From Chitinophaga pinensis (GTDB lineage Bacteria; Bacteroidota; Bacteroidia; Flavobacteriales_D; Crocinitomicaceae), in contig CALPWQ020000007.1 in NCBI GenBank assembly GCA_943327315.2, positions 1 to 45,013 on the forward strand: a DNA stretch of 45,013 bases. The letters are read 5' to 3'. Below the pieces are notes generated by a model. The model ran no database searches. It worked only from the letters and a program-made list of their open reading frames with translations, and had not been told where the DNA came from. Below are positions 1-7,941 of this stretch, piece after piece. How positions within the stretch are numbered: the first letter of the stretch is position 1; every line of letters starts with the position of its first letter. The position numbers were made by a program, and so were the translations under genes.

Positions 1-4
1 AAAA

Positions 5-70
5 GACCCCATCGGGGTCATATATCTGTTGAAATTGATGTTGAGATTGGATCACGACCCCATCGGGGTC
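5..70. repeat. Paired GACCCC-ATC-GGGGTC palindromes (copies 1 and 2)
   Basis: Two identical 15-nt palindromes (6-bp arms, 3-nt centre) lie at 5-19 and 56-70, 51 bp apart start to start. The same pair, with 52-bp spacing, recurs at 37732-37798. Such short GC-rich interspersed palindromes in an AT-richer genome resemble REP-type elements. No transposase gene is near, so the REP label is inference. Confidence 0.8.
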
Positions 71-97
71 GAACATTTGGTTTCATGGAGTTGATTA

Positions 98-166
98 AGA
101 TATTACTCGCTACGCTCGTTGGAGATATTACTCGCTACGCTCGTTGGAGATATTACTCGCTACGCT
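98..166. repeat. 25-bp tandem repeat with ctcgctacgctcg core
   Basis: Two full copies (98-122 and 123-147) and a partial third (148-166) of a 25-bp unit. Each contains the near-palindromic core CTCGCTACGCTCG. A variant of that core (CTCGCTGCGCTCG) lies at 268-279 inside the loop of the neighbouring hairpin, so the two structures share a sequence family. No coding potential is seen. Confidence 0.8.
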
Positions 167-253
167 CACGGGTTTGATTCTTCGCTCTCGCACCCGCTCT
201 CACTCTGATTCCTCTGGGATTATTGCATGAGCCCAACCGATCGACGTGCAATG

Positions 254-376
254 GATAAAAGCACTACTCGCTGCGCTCGTTGGTGCTTTTTTAGTTCAAC
301 TGCTCACTCAAGCTCCTGCGTCGCTTGGTTCGCGGTTGAACTAAAAAAGCACCGTCCTACGAACAGTGCTTTTATC
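254..376. repeat. Large nested inverted repeat next to tRNA-Lys
   Basis: The arm at 254-300 is inversely repeated at 335-376. The outermost 12 bp and the innermost 19 bp match perfectly; the segments between them differ. Each arm is itself a terminator-like hairpin: AAAAGCAC...GTGCTTTTTT reads on the plus strand in the left arm (257-292) and on the minus strand in the right arm. The 34-nt centre (301-334) is unique. The element looks like a MITE-like or duplicated-terminator structure; that reading is inference. Confidence 0.75.
343..373 (-). terminator. Intrinsic terminator of tRNA-Lys
   Basis: Read on the minus strand, this is a 13-bp stem (361-373 with 345-357, two G-U pairs), a 3-nt loop and a T run. 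It begins 7 nt past the tRNA discriminator base, so it is well placed to end the tRNA transcript. It is also the right arm of the larger inverted repeat. Confidence 0.75.
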
Positions 377-380
377 AGAG

Positions 381-453
381 TGATCCGGCTGGGATTCGAA
401 CCCAGGACCCATACATTAAAAGTGTATTGCTCTACCAGCTGAGCTACCGAATC
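381..453 (-). tRNA. tRNA-Lys (anticodon TTT)
   Basis: The minus strand folds as a 73-nt tRNA. The acceptor stem GATTCGG/CCGGATC (one G-T pair) is followed by discriminator A at 381. The D arm holds AGCTCAGCTGGTAGAGC, the anticodon loop is CTTTTAA (416-422, anticodon TTT at 418-420), and the T arm holds GGTTCGAATCC. The 3' CCA is not encoded and must be added enzymatically. It stands alone between a promoter-like sequence (470-500) and an intrinsic terminator (343-373). Confidence 0.97.
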
Positions 454-469
454 ATCGCTTTCGCGGGTG

Positions 470-500
470 CAAAGATAGTCGTATAATTTAGTTTATCAAG
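470..500 (-). promoter_or_regulatory. Promoter of tRNA-Lys
   Basis: On the minus strand a -33-like CTTG (500-497) is separated by 19 bp from TATCTTTG (477-470), a perfect match to the Bacteroidota -7 consensus TAnnTTTG. It lies 16 nt upstream of the mature tRNA 5' end. Confidence 0.75.
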
Positions 501-586
501 CGATAATCACTTTTTTTTGACTTTAAGCAGTGATTCATCGAACTCTTTTCCTATCCTTTGACTTCAAAATCTTTGCGGCGAGATGC

Positions 587-802
587 TTACGCGTCTTTCC
601 ACTTGATTTGAAATTCGATTTCGTTTTCTCCATCACCGCGCTCGTGCTCAATCGTAAATTCGGCTCTGTCGGGCACATAAATCGCCTCTCCAGCAATTGA
701 AATGCGGAAATTCTCTCCTTGCTCGATGCTATCCGCCAAACGACGCAATTTGTCAACGAATTCCTCCTTCGTGTAACTCTTTTCAATATCTCTTTCTGAC
801 AT
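587..802 (-). CDS. amphi-Trp domain-containing protein
   Basis: A 71-residue acidic cytoplasmic protein. The pattern YTKEEFVDKLRRLADSIEQG, then FRISIAGEAIYVPD, then alternating polar/hydrophobic strands ending in IEFQIKW, matches the small amphi-Trp family: one N-terminal helix followed by amphipathic beta-strands closing on a conserved Trp. The biochemical role of the family is not established. It is monocistronic, with a promoter-like sequence directly upstream (816-846). Family assignment is from pattern recognition. Confidence 0.82.
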   Translation of the reverse strand: MSERDIEKSYTKEEFVDKLRRLADSIEQGENFRISIAGEAIYVPDRAEFTIEHERGDGENEIEFQIKWKDA

Positions 803-815
803 AACTTTTTTTTTG

Positions 816-846
816 TAAAAATAGCAATTTGTTGGGCGTGTGCAAA
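816..846 (-). promoter_or_regulatory. Promoter of the amphi-Trp gene
   Basis: On the minus strand TTTG (846-843), a 19-bp spacer, then TATTTTTA (823-816). This fits the Bacteroidota -33/-7 layout with one mismatch in the -7 box. The start codon is 14 nt downstream. Confidence 0.6.
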
Positions 847-881
847 TTAGATCAATCCAATGAAAATCGTATTTTTAACTC

Positions 882-1391
882 ATGGAAAGAATTATTCTCA
901 TTGGTTATATGGGGTCGGGGAAAACCCTACTCGGTAAAGCGCTTGCTGAATCGCTCAACATTCGGTTTATCAACTCAGATTCAGATATTGAGCAACAAAC
1001 CGGAATGAGTATAGGTCAGATTTTTGAACAATACGGGGAAGATTATTTCAGGGATTTGGAACAAGAATACTTGAAAAATTTTGATACTCAGGAATCCTTT
1101 GTCTTAGCCACTGGTGGAGGAACGCCCTGTTACAACGATCAAATGACTGTGCTGAATGCTTTAGGTACTACAGTTTATCTTCATTGCAGCAATGAGACGC
1201 TGTTTTCGCGATTGAAAAACGAGCGCGAACACCGCCCACTCATTGCTGGCTTGAGTGATGATGAATTGCGCGAAGCGATTCAATACCGCATGATTCAGCG
1301 AGAGGAAATTTACCAAAAGGCCCAAATTATTCTTCCGGAAAATGAGCACACTGTTGTGGGACTTAGTCGTCATCTTCACCAAAAAAACTAA
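882..1391 (+). CDS. aroK: Shikimate kinase
   Basis: Phosphorylates shikimate to shikimate 3-phosphate with ATP in the chorismate pathway (cytoplasm). At 169 residues it is the normal length for AroK. Visible motifs: Walker A GYMGSGKT (residues 8-15), the shikimate-binding DSD and FRDLE segments, the ATGGGTP loop in the middle, and the lid region NEREHRPLI. A -7-like TATTTTTA lies at 870-877, just before the start, implying a very short leader. Its 3' end overlaps the convergent membrane protein gene by 29 bp. Confidence 0.96.
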   Translation: MERIILIGYMGSGKTLLGKALAESLNIRFINSDSDIEQQTGMSIGQIFEQYGEDYFRDLEQEYLKNFDTQESFVLATGGGTPCYNDQMTVLNALGTTVYLHCSNETLFSRLKNEREHRPLIAGLSDDELREAIQYRMIQREEIYQKAQIILPENEHTVVGLSRHLHQKN

Positions 1392-1935
1392 GTCCTTCTC
1401 CAGATTGTTCTTTCTTTAAAATGAAGTAATGGAGGGTGGACATGACAAAAATCACAATGAGGGAGATTTTGTCAAACGTACTCGTGTCGGTTCTGAAGTA
1501 ATCGTATCCCAAATAAAAAAACAACATACCGACGTAGATGACCACCCCAGCAATCAAAAGCGGGAAATAGCTTGTTTTCTTTCGCCAAAGCAGTGCCAAA
1601 GAACTGAGAACAATGAGCCAACACATAATGCTAAGGACAAAAAGAGTAGTCAGTCTTGAGGTAAATTCTTCAGCGGAAAAACCCAGTTTTGCCCCCCTTT
1701 CGGCGAATATGGTGTCGATGGCAACATGACGATGCACGTGAATCAAATGTTGAAAGGTCAATGCAACATATCCAACGGTATTCCAAACCAGAAAAAGTGA
1801 AGCAAGTGTTACCAGTATGTAAAAGGTGATTTTAGTATAAGCATCGGGCTCATTTTCGCCCAATAGGATGCGCAATAGCCAATTTTCTCGGCTTTGTTTT
1901 GCCCTTTGTCCTGAACTTGTTTGTGTGCGTGCCAT
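1363..1935 (-). CDS. Conserved hypothetical four-TM membrane protein
   Basis: A 190-residue inner-membrane protein of unknown function. The basic N-terminus (MARTQTSSGQRAKQSRENW) is followed by about four hydrophobic segments (roughly residues 37-60, 93-114, 124-146 and 157-173) and an acidic tail ending FFGEDDD. No catalytic motif was recognised. The gene is divergent from the transglutaminase-like gene (44 bp between starts) and its 3' end runs 29 bp into aroK on the opposite strand. Confidence 0.8.
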   Translation of the reverse strand: MARTQTSSGQRAKQSRENWLLRILLGENEPDAYTKITFYILVTLASLFLVWNTVGYVALTFQHLIHVHRHVAIDTIFAERGAKLGFSAEEFTSRLTTLFVLSIMCWLIVLSSLALLWRKKTSYFPLLIAGVVIYVGMLFFYLGYDYFRTDTSTFDKISLIVIFVMSTLHYFILKKEQSGEGLSFFGEDDD

Positions 1936-1979
1936 CCTTTGGTTAAAATTGCAGAAAATTTATTAGACTTCGCACTATA

Positions 1980-2621
1980 ATGGACGCATACCTGAAGGAT
2001 ACATTTTTTCTGGATTATACTCATGAACACTTTGATGCATTTCTAGCCCACGTCGATCCTACCTTACCTGAATCTGAACTGGCTGTGGCTTTGTATTACA
2101 ATGTGCGTGATGCCTTTCTCTACGACCCTTACCACCTTGATTTGACGAATGAGGGCTTGAAAGCATCAAATGTACTCGGTAAAAAACGCGCTTGGTGCGT
2201 GGAAAAATCAACTGTTCTTGTAGCATGTGCGCGACGTTTTGGTATTCCCTCAAGATTGGGGTATGCCATCGTTACCAATCACATTGGCGTTGAAAAATTA
2301 ACGTCCTACTTGCGGCGTGATGAAATCGTATTTCATGGTTTTGTAGAGCTTTTTGTGAATGGCTCTTGGGTAAAATGTACCCCTGCTTTTGATCAGCGTA
2401 TTTGTGCCCTTAGTAAAGTGTCGCCATTGGATTGGGACGGCAAATCAGATTCGTTATTTCAAGAGTTTGATCAGGGAAGGAAATTTATGGAGTATGTCCA
2501 TTTTTATGGGATCTTCGATGATGTGCCGATTCAATTGATGAATGAGGAGATGCAGAAATATTATCCGCATCTCTTTGAATCGGAGTTCAATACGCGTGAA
2601 TTTTCATTCAAACATCTATAG
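1980..2621 (+). CDS. Transglutaminase-like domain protein
   Basis: A 213-residue protein with the transglutaminase/protease-like core. The putative triad is Cys in RAWCVEKS (about residue 72), His in VFHGFVELF (about 120) and Asp in TPAFDQR (about 139), in the correct order and spacing. There is no signal peptide, so it is probably cytoplasmic. In bacteria the family mostly acts as peptidases or amidases on unknown substrates. It stands alone between a divergent and a convergent gene, giving no context for a substrate. Confidence 0.8.
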   Translation: MDAYLKDTFFLDYTHEHFDAFLAHVDPTLPESELAVALYYNVRDAFLYDPYHLDLTNEGLKASNVLGKKRAWCVEKSTVLVACARRFGIPSRLGYAIVTNHIGVEKLTSYLRRDEIVFHGFVELFVNGSWVKCTPAFDQRICALSKVSPLDWDGKSDSLFQEFDQGRKFMEYVHFYGIFDDVPIQLMNEEMQKYYPHLFESEFNTREFSFKHL

Positions 2622-2627
2622 CTAAAC

Positions 2628-3476
2628 CTACTTCACAAGCACCACTAAATATTTCGACACTTTCCAAAATTCATGTGGGTCCTTGATGCGAATTTTTGTG
2701 TTTTTCCCAAAGGGCACAAGTGTGTAGGAATCGGATGGGTGGTCGGTGATGAATTGTGGTTTCGATCCTTCAACAAAGATTTCATTGTCCTCTCGCATAT
2801 CAATTTTCGAAAAGTATTTCTCATTAAAATCTCCAGCAATACGGACGCTTTTGGCAATGCCTATGAATCCTTTTTTATGCTCAATCACTTGATTTTTAAT
2901 GAGTTCCTTTTCCGTTCCGTAGGAATAATATGCGGTGTTGATCTCGTCTTTAAGTGTTTCTGCCAAGTCATCTTTTTGACGATAAGCATCAAAAAGTCGA
3001 GAATAGGAATGGTTCATTGAACTTAATTCTTGTTGAAATTCAGCAATTTGGAATTCTTTGGCATCCATGGTTTGAATTAAATCATGCATCATCGTTTCCA
3101 ATTCACTGATTTTTTTGTCTTTCACATTCAGCTGCTTCGTCAATTGAGTTGCTTTTTTAGTGTTTTCGATCCGTAAAAAGTTGATGTAGTTGATTTGACT
3201 TAAGATCCATTCCCTATCGCTTTCTGTTTGTTCAGGATCACTTGCGCGTACACGGATTTCTTGCTGCTTTAGTTCGATTGCCTCCAAATTGGATCTAATT
3301 TGATTGTAGAATTCCAAGGAAGTGTTCAGCATTAAATCTTTTTCTTCATTCTCTTTTTCCAGTTGAGCAATTCGATTTCGAAGGCTTGAATCATCTGTTT
3401 TTGAAGATGGGGTAGATTTTTGCTCACAAGAAACGAGGAGCATTAGCAAAATGGTGAGGGAAAAGGAGTGGTTCAT
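2628..3476 (-). CDS. Coiled-coil lipoprotein, Cbp1-like family
   Basis: A 282-residue predicted SPII lipoprotein: the N-terminal hydrophobic stretch ends in lipobox LVSC (Cys at residue 17). Residues about 30-170 are a long heptad-like coiled coil. The C-terminal third (YYSYGTEKELI, KGFIGIAKS, DFNEKYFSKID, SDSYTLV) matches the Bacteroidota group annotated as Cbp1-type collagen-binding adhesins. That name rests on a distant relative and binding is not shown here. A surface or periplasmic location is likely. It converges on the transglutaminase-like gene with a 6-bp gap. Confidence 0.75.
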   Translation of the reverse strand: MNHSFSLTILLMLLVSCEQKSTPSSKTDDSSLRNRIAQLEKENEEKDLMLNTSLEFYNQIRSNLEAIELKQQEIRVRASDPEQTESDREWILSQINYINFLRIENTKKATQLTKQLNVKDKKISELETMMHDLIQTMDAKEFQIAEFQQELSSMNHSYSRLFDAYRQKDDLAETLKDEINTAYYSYGTEKELIKNQVIEHKKGFIGIAKSVRIAGDFNEKYFSKIDMREDNEIFVEGSKPQFITDHPSDSYTLVPFGKNTKIRIKDPHEFWKVSKYLVVLVK

Positions 3477-3521
3477 GTCTTTTGAATTTCAAGTAAATAT
3501 AGCCCTTTTCATCGCAAATTG

Positions 3522-3529
3522 TATCTTTG
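3522..3529 (+). promoter_or_regulatory. -7 element before the M61 peptidase gene
   Basis: TATCTTTG exactly matches the TAnnTTTG consensus, 17 nt before the start codon. No convincing -33 box was found. Confidence 0.5.
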
Positions 3530-3546
3530 ACATGTAAATTAAAATC

Positions 3547-5334
3547 ATGAGACAAATCCTATTTATTTGCGTCACTTTTTTGTTGACAAACACGACATTG
3601 GCACAAGCAGTTCACTATGAATTGCGGATGCCAAATCCACAAAATCATTATTTTCAGGTCGTCATGGAATTGTCGGATTTTAAGGAATCTGAAGTACACA
3701 TTAAAATGCCAGTTTGGGCGCCAGGATCTTATTTGGTGCGTGAATTTTCCCGCCATGTTGATCTGGTCTATGCGACGGATGAAACAGGAAAGAAATGGCG
3801 TTTAGAAAAGGACGCAAAAAATGCGTGGGTACTGAAAACAGGAAAGGCCAAGAAAATTCGAGTATCCTACGAGGTATATTCGTTCGAATTGTCTGTTCGA
3901 ACAAGCTTTTTGGACTTGACACATGGCTATGTGAGTGGCAGCGGAATGTTTATGTATGTCGATGGACATATGGGCCATTCGGGTGAATTGACAATTTTTC
4001 CTTATACAGCGTTTCATACCATTAGCACGGCCTTGCCAAGAAAGGGGGAAGGGGTAACGGCGGATGGTTCAGAGAGATTTGTGTTTAATAATTACGATCA
4101 TCTTGTCGATTGTCCCATTGAAATTGGAAATCAGGAGGTGTTTGAGTTTATGGCAGCAGGTGTTAAACATACCGTTGCGATGTATGGCATTGCCAATTAT
4201 TCGGTTTTCGAATTGCAAGAAGACATGGCAAAAATTGTGGAGGCCGCTACGGATGTTTTTGGTCAAAATCCAAACAAGGAATACACCTTCATTATTCACA
4301 ATGTTGTGGATGGTCAAGGTGGTTTAGAACACTGCAATTCGACCACGCTTAGCGTAAATCGTTGGACGTACCAAGGCAAGGCATATCTCGATTTTTTAAA
4401 CTTGGTGGCACATGAATATTTTCATCTGTGGAATGTGAAACGTATCCGTCCAATTGAACTCGGCCCTTTTAATTACGATGAGGAGAATTATACGACCTTG
4501 CTGTGGGTAATGGAGGGCTTTACGTCGTATTATGACGAACTTTTGATGCGAAGAGCAGGCTACATCACTGAAAATGAATACCTATCAAAGCTGGAATCTA
4601 CTGTGAATTATGTCGAAGGTTCTGTGGGTGCAAGGGTTCAGGCTGTAGCGCATGCAAGCTTCGATGCGTGGATTAAAGCGTATCGTCCAAACGAGAACAG
4701 TTCAAACACGACGATGACCTATTATTCCCGCGGAGCGATGCTTGCGGCGGTTATAGACGCCATGATTATCGATAAATATTACGGCAAGAAATGCTTGGAT
4801 CATTTTATGCGTGTTTTGTACGACAAGTATTATACAAAGTTGAAACGTGGATTTTCTGATAACGAGTTTCAGTCGGAGCTGTCGGCATTTTTAGATCTTG
4901 ACATGACCGATTTCTTCAACCGCCATGTGTACGGTACTGAAATGGTTCCGTTTGAAAAGTACTTCGGTCCTGCAGGTGTGGATGTTGGCTTTCGAAAAAT
5001 TACCACACCATCGTTCGGTGCGGGCTTAAAACAAGATGGTAGCCGCTTGTCGGTGCGGTCGGTGCGCAGTGGTTCGGCAGCTGAAAATGCCGGATTGAGC
5101 GTGAACGATGAAATCATTGGCTACAATGGCTTCCGAGTAGATCAAAGTTCGCTTGAGTCGTTCTTATCGTCCTTGGAGGTAGGAGAAAACATGAAATTAT
5201 TGATTTCGCGCGACCAAATTCTTTTGGAGTTAACTGTTGTGATGACGGAGTTTGAACGACCTCAATTCTCCTTTAAAGGTTCCACTCAGGTGGATCGTGA
5301 AAAGTTGCGTAAATACTGGTTTAGATCGATTTAA
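3547..5334 (+). CDS. M61 family metallopeptidase with PDZ domain
   Basis: A 595-residue secreted zinc aminopeptidase of the M61 (glycyl aminopeptidase) family. It has an Sec signal peptide (residues 1-19, ending TLAQA), then the N-terminal beta domain with PVWAPGSYLVREFSRH. The catalytic domain carries GGLEHCNST, zinc motif HEYFH (residues 289-293) followed by LWNVKRIRP, and MEGFTSYY, which supplies the third zinc ligand Glu. A C-terminal PDZ domain (about 490-565) carries SGSAAENAGLSVNDEI. It probably cleaves N-terminal residues of short peptides in the periplasm. The Asp-box protein gene starts 1 nt after its stop, so the two are probably co-transcribed. Confidence 0.93.
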   Translation: MRQILFICVTFLLTNTTLAQAVHYELRMPNPQNHYFQVVMELSDFKESEVHIKMPVWAPGSYLVREFSRHVDLVYATDETGKKWRLEKDAKNAWVLKTGKAKKIRVSYEVYSFELSVRTSFLDLTHGYVSGSGMFMYVDGHMGHSGELTIFPYTAFHTISTALPRKGEGVTADGSERFVFNNYDHLVDCPIEIGNQEVFEFMAAGVKHTVAMYGIANYSVFELQEDMAKIVEAATDVFGQNPNKEYTFIIHNVVDGQGGLEHCNSTTLSVNRWTYQGKAYLDFLNLVAHEYFHLWNVKRIRPIELGPFNYDEENYTTLLWVMEGFTSYYDELLMRRAGYITENEYLSKLESTVNYVEGSVGARVQAVAHASFDAWIKAYRPNENSSNTTMTYYSRGAMLAAVIDAMIIDKYYGKKCLDHFMRVLYDKYYTKLKRGFSDNEFQSELSAFLDLDMTDFFNRHVYGTEMVPFEKYFGPAGVDVGFRKITTPSFGAGLKQDGSRLSVRSVRSGSAAENAGLSVNDEIIGYNGFRVDQSSLESFLSSLEVGENMKLLISRDQILLELTVVMTEFERPQFSFKGSTQVDREKLRKYWFRSI

Positions 5335-5335
5335 T

Positions 5336-6634
5336 ATGAAGCAACTCCTCTTTTTACTCGGGTTTATTCCATTTTTATCTTTTGCACAATCGCAATTCCC
5401 GAATGTTCAACTGAAAAATACAGGGGTGACAAATGTCATCAGCGGCTTATGTGAACCTGCGATCGCCATTGACCCCAAGAATTCTTCGATTATGGCGGCT
5501 GGCAGCATTATGAATGCCTATTATTATTCCACGGATGCAGGAATCACATGGAAAAGTTCCTCAATGTCTAGCAAATATGGGGTATGGGGCGATCCAGTTC
5601 TTTTGTTTGACACCACAGGTAGGATCTATTACTTTCACCTCAGTAACTACAAAAAAGCATCTTGGATTGATCGCATCGTTTGTCAGTCGGCAGAATCAGT
5701 AAGCGGTAAATTCAATCAAGGTTCTTTCCCGAAACCAAATGGCACCAAAGCGCAGGACAAACATTGGGTAGCACTCGATCCCCAGACAAATGACATTTTC
5801 ATGACCTGGACACAATTCGATGCGTATGATTCCCGTGAACCAAGAGATTCTTCCCGCATTATGTTCTCGAAATCTTCCGATCAAGGAAAAACATGGAGTG
5901 ACCCTCTGCGCATTTCTAAATTTGCAGGGGATTGTCAAGATGGCGATTATACGGTTGAAGGCGCTGTTCCAGCCGTTGGACCAAACGGTGAAATTTATGT
6001 GACCTGGACAGGTCCTAAAGGTCTTGTTTTTCAACGGTCATTGGACAGGGGTAGAACGTGGCTCCCAGAAGAGCAAATTTTACATGTTCATCATGGTGGA
6101 TGGGAAATGACCATTCCTGGAATGTACAGAGCCAATGGGCTTCCAATCCTCCAATGTGATTTGAGTCATGGACCCAATCGAGGAAATTTGTACCTGAATT
6201 GGTGCGATCAAAAAAATGGATACAACAACACGGACGTTTGGTTGTCAGTATCTGAGGATGACGGTAAGTCCTGGTCTGATCCAAGAAAAGTCAATCAGGA
6301 TACAACAAAAACGCATCAGTTTTTTACATGGATGTGTGTGGACCAGTCGAATGGCAATCTCTATTTTGTATACTACGACCGCCGCCATTATAAGGACAAT
6401 CAAACAGATGTTTATCTCTCTGTTTCTAGGGACGGGGGGATGACATTTACCGATCACCGGATCTCAGATGAATCATTTATTCCAGATCAGGAAGTGTTCT
6501 TTGGTGATTATTTGAACATCGCAGCGGTCAACGGCACCATCAGACCCATTTGGCCTCGTATGGATTATGGAAAAATAACCTTGTGGATTGCCTTGATTCA
6601 GGAAGAAGAATTGCTTAAGTCAAGCGGGAAATAA
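5336..6634 (+). CDS. Secreted Asp-box (BNR/sialidase-fold) protein
   Basis: A 432-residue protein with a signal peptide (MKQLLFLLGFIPFLSFAQ). It carries five Asp-box repeats of the form SxDxGxTW/F: STDAGITW, SSDQGKTW, SLDRGRTW, SEDDGKSW and SRDGGMTF. These indicate a six-bladed beta-propeller of the sialidase/BNR type. The F/YRIP arginine motif of true sialidases was not seen, so sialidase activity is doubtful; a glycan-binding or other hydrolase role is possible. The start at 5336 is preferred over an upstream in-frame ATG because it opens directly on the signal peptide and sits 1 nt past the M61 stop. It has no T9SS C-terminal domain. Its 3' end overlaps the convergent Cupin_5 gene by 20 bp. 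Confidence 0.85.
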   Translation: MKQLLFLLGFIPFLSFAQSQFPNVQLKNTGVTNVISGLCEPAIAIDPKNSSIMAAGSIMNAYYYSTDAGITWKSSSMSSKYGVWGDPVLLFDTTGRIYYFHLSNYKKASWIDRIVCQSAESVSGKFNQGSFPKPNGTKAQDKHWVALDPQTNDIFMTWTQFDAYDSREPRDSSRIMFSKSSDQGKTWSDPLRISKFAGDCQDGDYTVEGAVPAVGPNGEIYVTWTGPKGLVFQRSLDRGRTWLPEEQILHVHHGGWEMTIPGMYRANGLPILQCDLSHGPNRGNLYLNWCDQKNGYNNTDVWLSVSEDDGKSWSDPRKVNQDTTKTHQFFTWMCVDQSNGNLYFVYYDRRHYKDNQTDVYLSVSRDGGMTFTDHRISDESFIPDQEVFFGDYLNIAAVNGTIRPIWPRMDYGKITLWIALIQEEELLKSSGK

Positions 6635-7088
6635 TCGCCTCGTGCTCAGGGTATAGCGGCAATAATTCTTCTTTTTTGAAAAGTTCAAAGTCGCGAAAGT
6701 CGAATCCAGGTGCCACAGTGCAAGACACAAGTGCATAAGAATCCTTTTCTACAATGGCGGACCCAAAGATCTTTCCTGATGGGACCATCAGTTGCGGTAC
6801 TTGTCCTTTTGAAAGGTCTGAACCAAGTAGATGTTCGGTATGTCCGTTCTCGTCTAATGTATGTACAACTAGTGGACTTCCCGAGTGATGAAACCAAAGC
6901 TCATCCCCAATGATGCGGTGAAAACGAGAAACATCTGCGGAAGTCAATAAGAAGTAAATGGCGGTCATCAAATTTCGATCCCCATTGGGAGTAGTTCCAG
7001 GTGAACGAAAAGTTTCTTTGTAATACCCACCTTCTGGGTGAGGAAGAAGTTCCAAATGATCAATGAGCTCTTGTAGTGCTAGATTCAT
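6615..7088 (-). CDS. Cupin_5 (DUF985) family protein
   Basis: A 157-residue cytoplasmic protein of the DUF985/Cupin_5 family: LELLPHPEGGYYKETFRS, TAIYFLL, FHRIIGDELWFHHSG, VPSGKIFGS, and the C-terminal VAPGFDFRDFELF are the family's conserved blocks. The His/Glu set in FHRIIGDELWFHH is placed to bind a metal. The function is not defined experimentally for most members. It is the last gene of a minus-strand run with the beta-barrel protein (12-bp gap) and nitroreductase genes. Confidence 0.88.
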   Translation of the reverse strand: MNLALQELIDHLELLPHPEGGYYKETFRSPGTTPNGDRNLMTAIYFLLTSADVSRFHRIIGDELWFHHSGSPLVVHTLDENGHTEHLLGSDLSKGQVPQLMVPSGKIFGSAIVEKDSYALVSCTVAPGFDFRDFELFKKEELLPLYPEHEAIISRLT

Positions 7089-7100
7089 GCCTGAAGGATG

Positions 7101-7925
7101 TTAAAGTATTGGTCCATGAGTAAATTGGGTCCCGCGATTTCTGATGTTTGGAAAGAAATATTTTACATCAATCGAGAGATAACTACCGTCAACATTGCCA
7201 GATACGGTAGTCTTAATGCCTTGGTATTTGTATTGCGCAATGAGCTGAAAAAGAGGAGCGAGTGGCACTCTAGCTGATCCCCCAATGTAGAAAAACCCAG
7301 ATTTCTTGGTGCGGTACTCAACCCCAATGTTAGCATTGATATCAAATCCTGCTTTGCGCATGACGAATCCCGTGTGGTAAAACAAATTCGATCCTCCTGG
7401 CTTGGTCAAAATACCGACATCCGTTGGTTTAAAGGTTAACGCAAATCCCAAAGAAGCATTCATGTAGAATTGTTTCCCCATTTGGATATAAACCAATGCA
7501 TTGAGGGGAACATCGTACGAAATGAAGGTCAAATGATTGGTGGCATAAATGTTCGAATCGGGAACTTCCATGGAGACATTGAATTCGCGCTGTGTGTAGT
7601 TGATTCCTGTTTCAAAGGCCAAAAGCTTGGTTAGTCCCGCACGCACGGTTGCACCAAACGAATACCCTATGCTTTGTTGAAGGGTTGTCGAAAATCCATT
7701 TTTACCTAAGGTGAGTTCGGATTGACCAATAAATTGAGTGGGGAATAATGTGCGCACTTGAACTCCGAAGTAGGAGGGAAAGCGTTCTTTTTTGTCTAGT
7801 TCTTCATCAAATTCATCTTGTGCCTGCAGAAAATTCCCATTCACCATCAGCATCGTCAACAACAGAATTGCTGAAATTTTCTTCAGAGCGAAAAGGCTTA
7901 TGCATGAATTTATGGAGATGGTCAT
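7101..7925 (-). CDS. Outer-membrane beta-barrel protein (PorT-like)
   Basis: A 274-residue protein with a signal sequence (hydrophobic core ISAILLLTMLMVNG, cleavage likely after LQAQ), an acidic linker DEFDEELDKKER, and then alternating amphipathic strands such as AFETGINYTQREF, FYMNASLGFAL and GFFYIGGSARV. This is typical of Bacteroidota OmpW/PorT-like barrels. The basic stretch ahead of the hydrophobic core is somewhat long, and a shorter start is not available. It lies between nitroreductase and Cupin_5 genes with short gaps. Specific function unknown. Confidence 0.78.
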   Translation of the reverse strand: MTISINSCISLFALKKISAILLLTMLMVNGNFLQAQDEFDEELDKKERFPSYFGVQVRTLFPTQFIGQSELTLGKNGFSTTLQQSIGYSFGATVRAGLTKLLAFETGINYTQREFNVSMEVPDSNIYATNHLTFISYDVPLNALVYIQMGKQFYMNASLGFALTFKPTDVGILTKPGGSNLFYHTGFVMRKAGFDINANIGVEYRTKKSGFFYIGGSARVPLAPLFQLIAQYKYQGIKTTVSGNVDGSYLSIDVKYFFPNIRNRGTQFTHGPIL

Positions 7926-7941
7926 TCTGCTAAAATAGTGT

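Noticed and set aside
227-442. A 71-codon plus-strand open frame
   Set aside because: It runs through the inverted repeat and antisense through tRNA-Lys; its composition reflects repeat DNA, not a protein.
535-786. A second minus-strand frame overlapping the amphi-Trp gene
   Set aside because: It lies in another frame of a recognised protein and gives a basic, low-complexity product.
2673-3020. A 115-codon plus-strand frame
   Set aside because: It is antisense to the coiled-coil lipoprotein gene, which has a lipobox and family-like C-terminal blocks.
5252-5335. Longer N-terminus of the Asp-box protein
   Set aside because: It overlaps the M61 coding end and hides the signal peptide that begins at the ATG at 5336.
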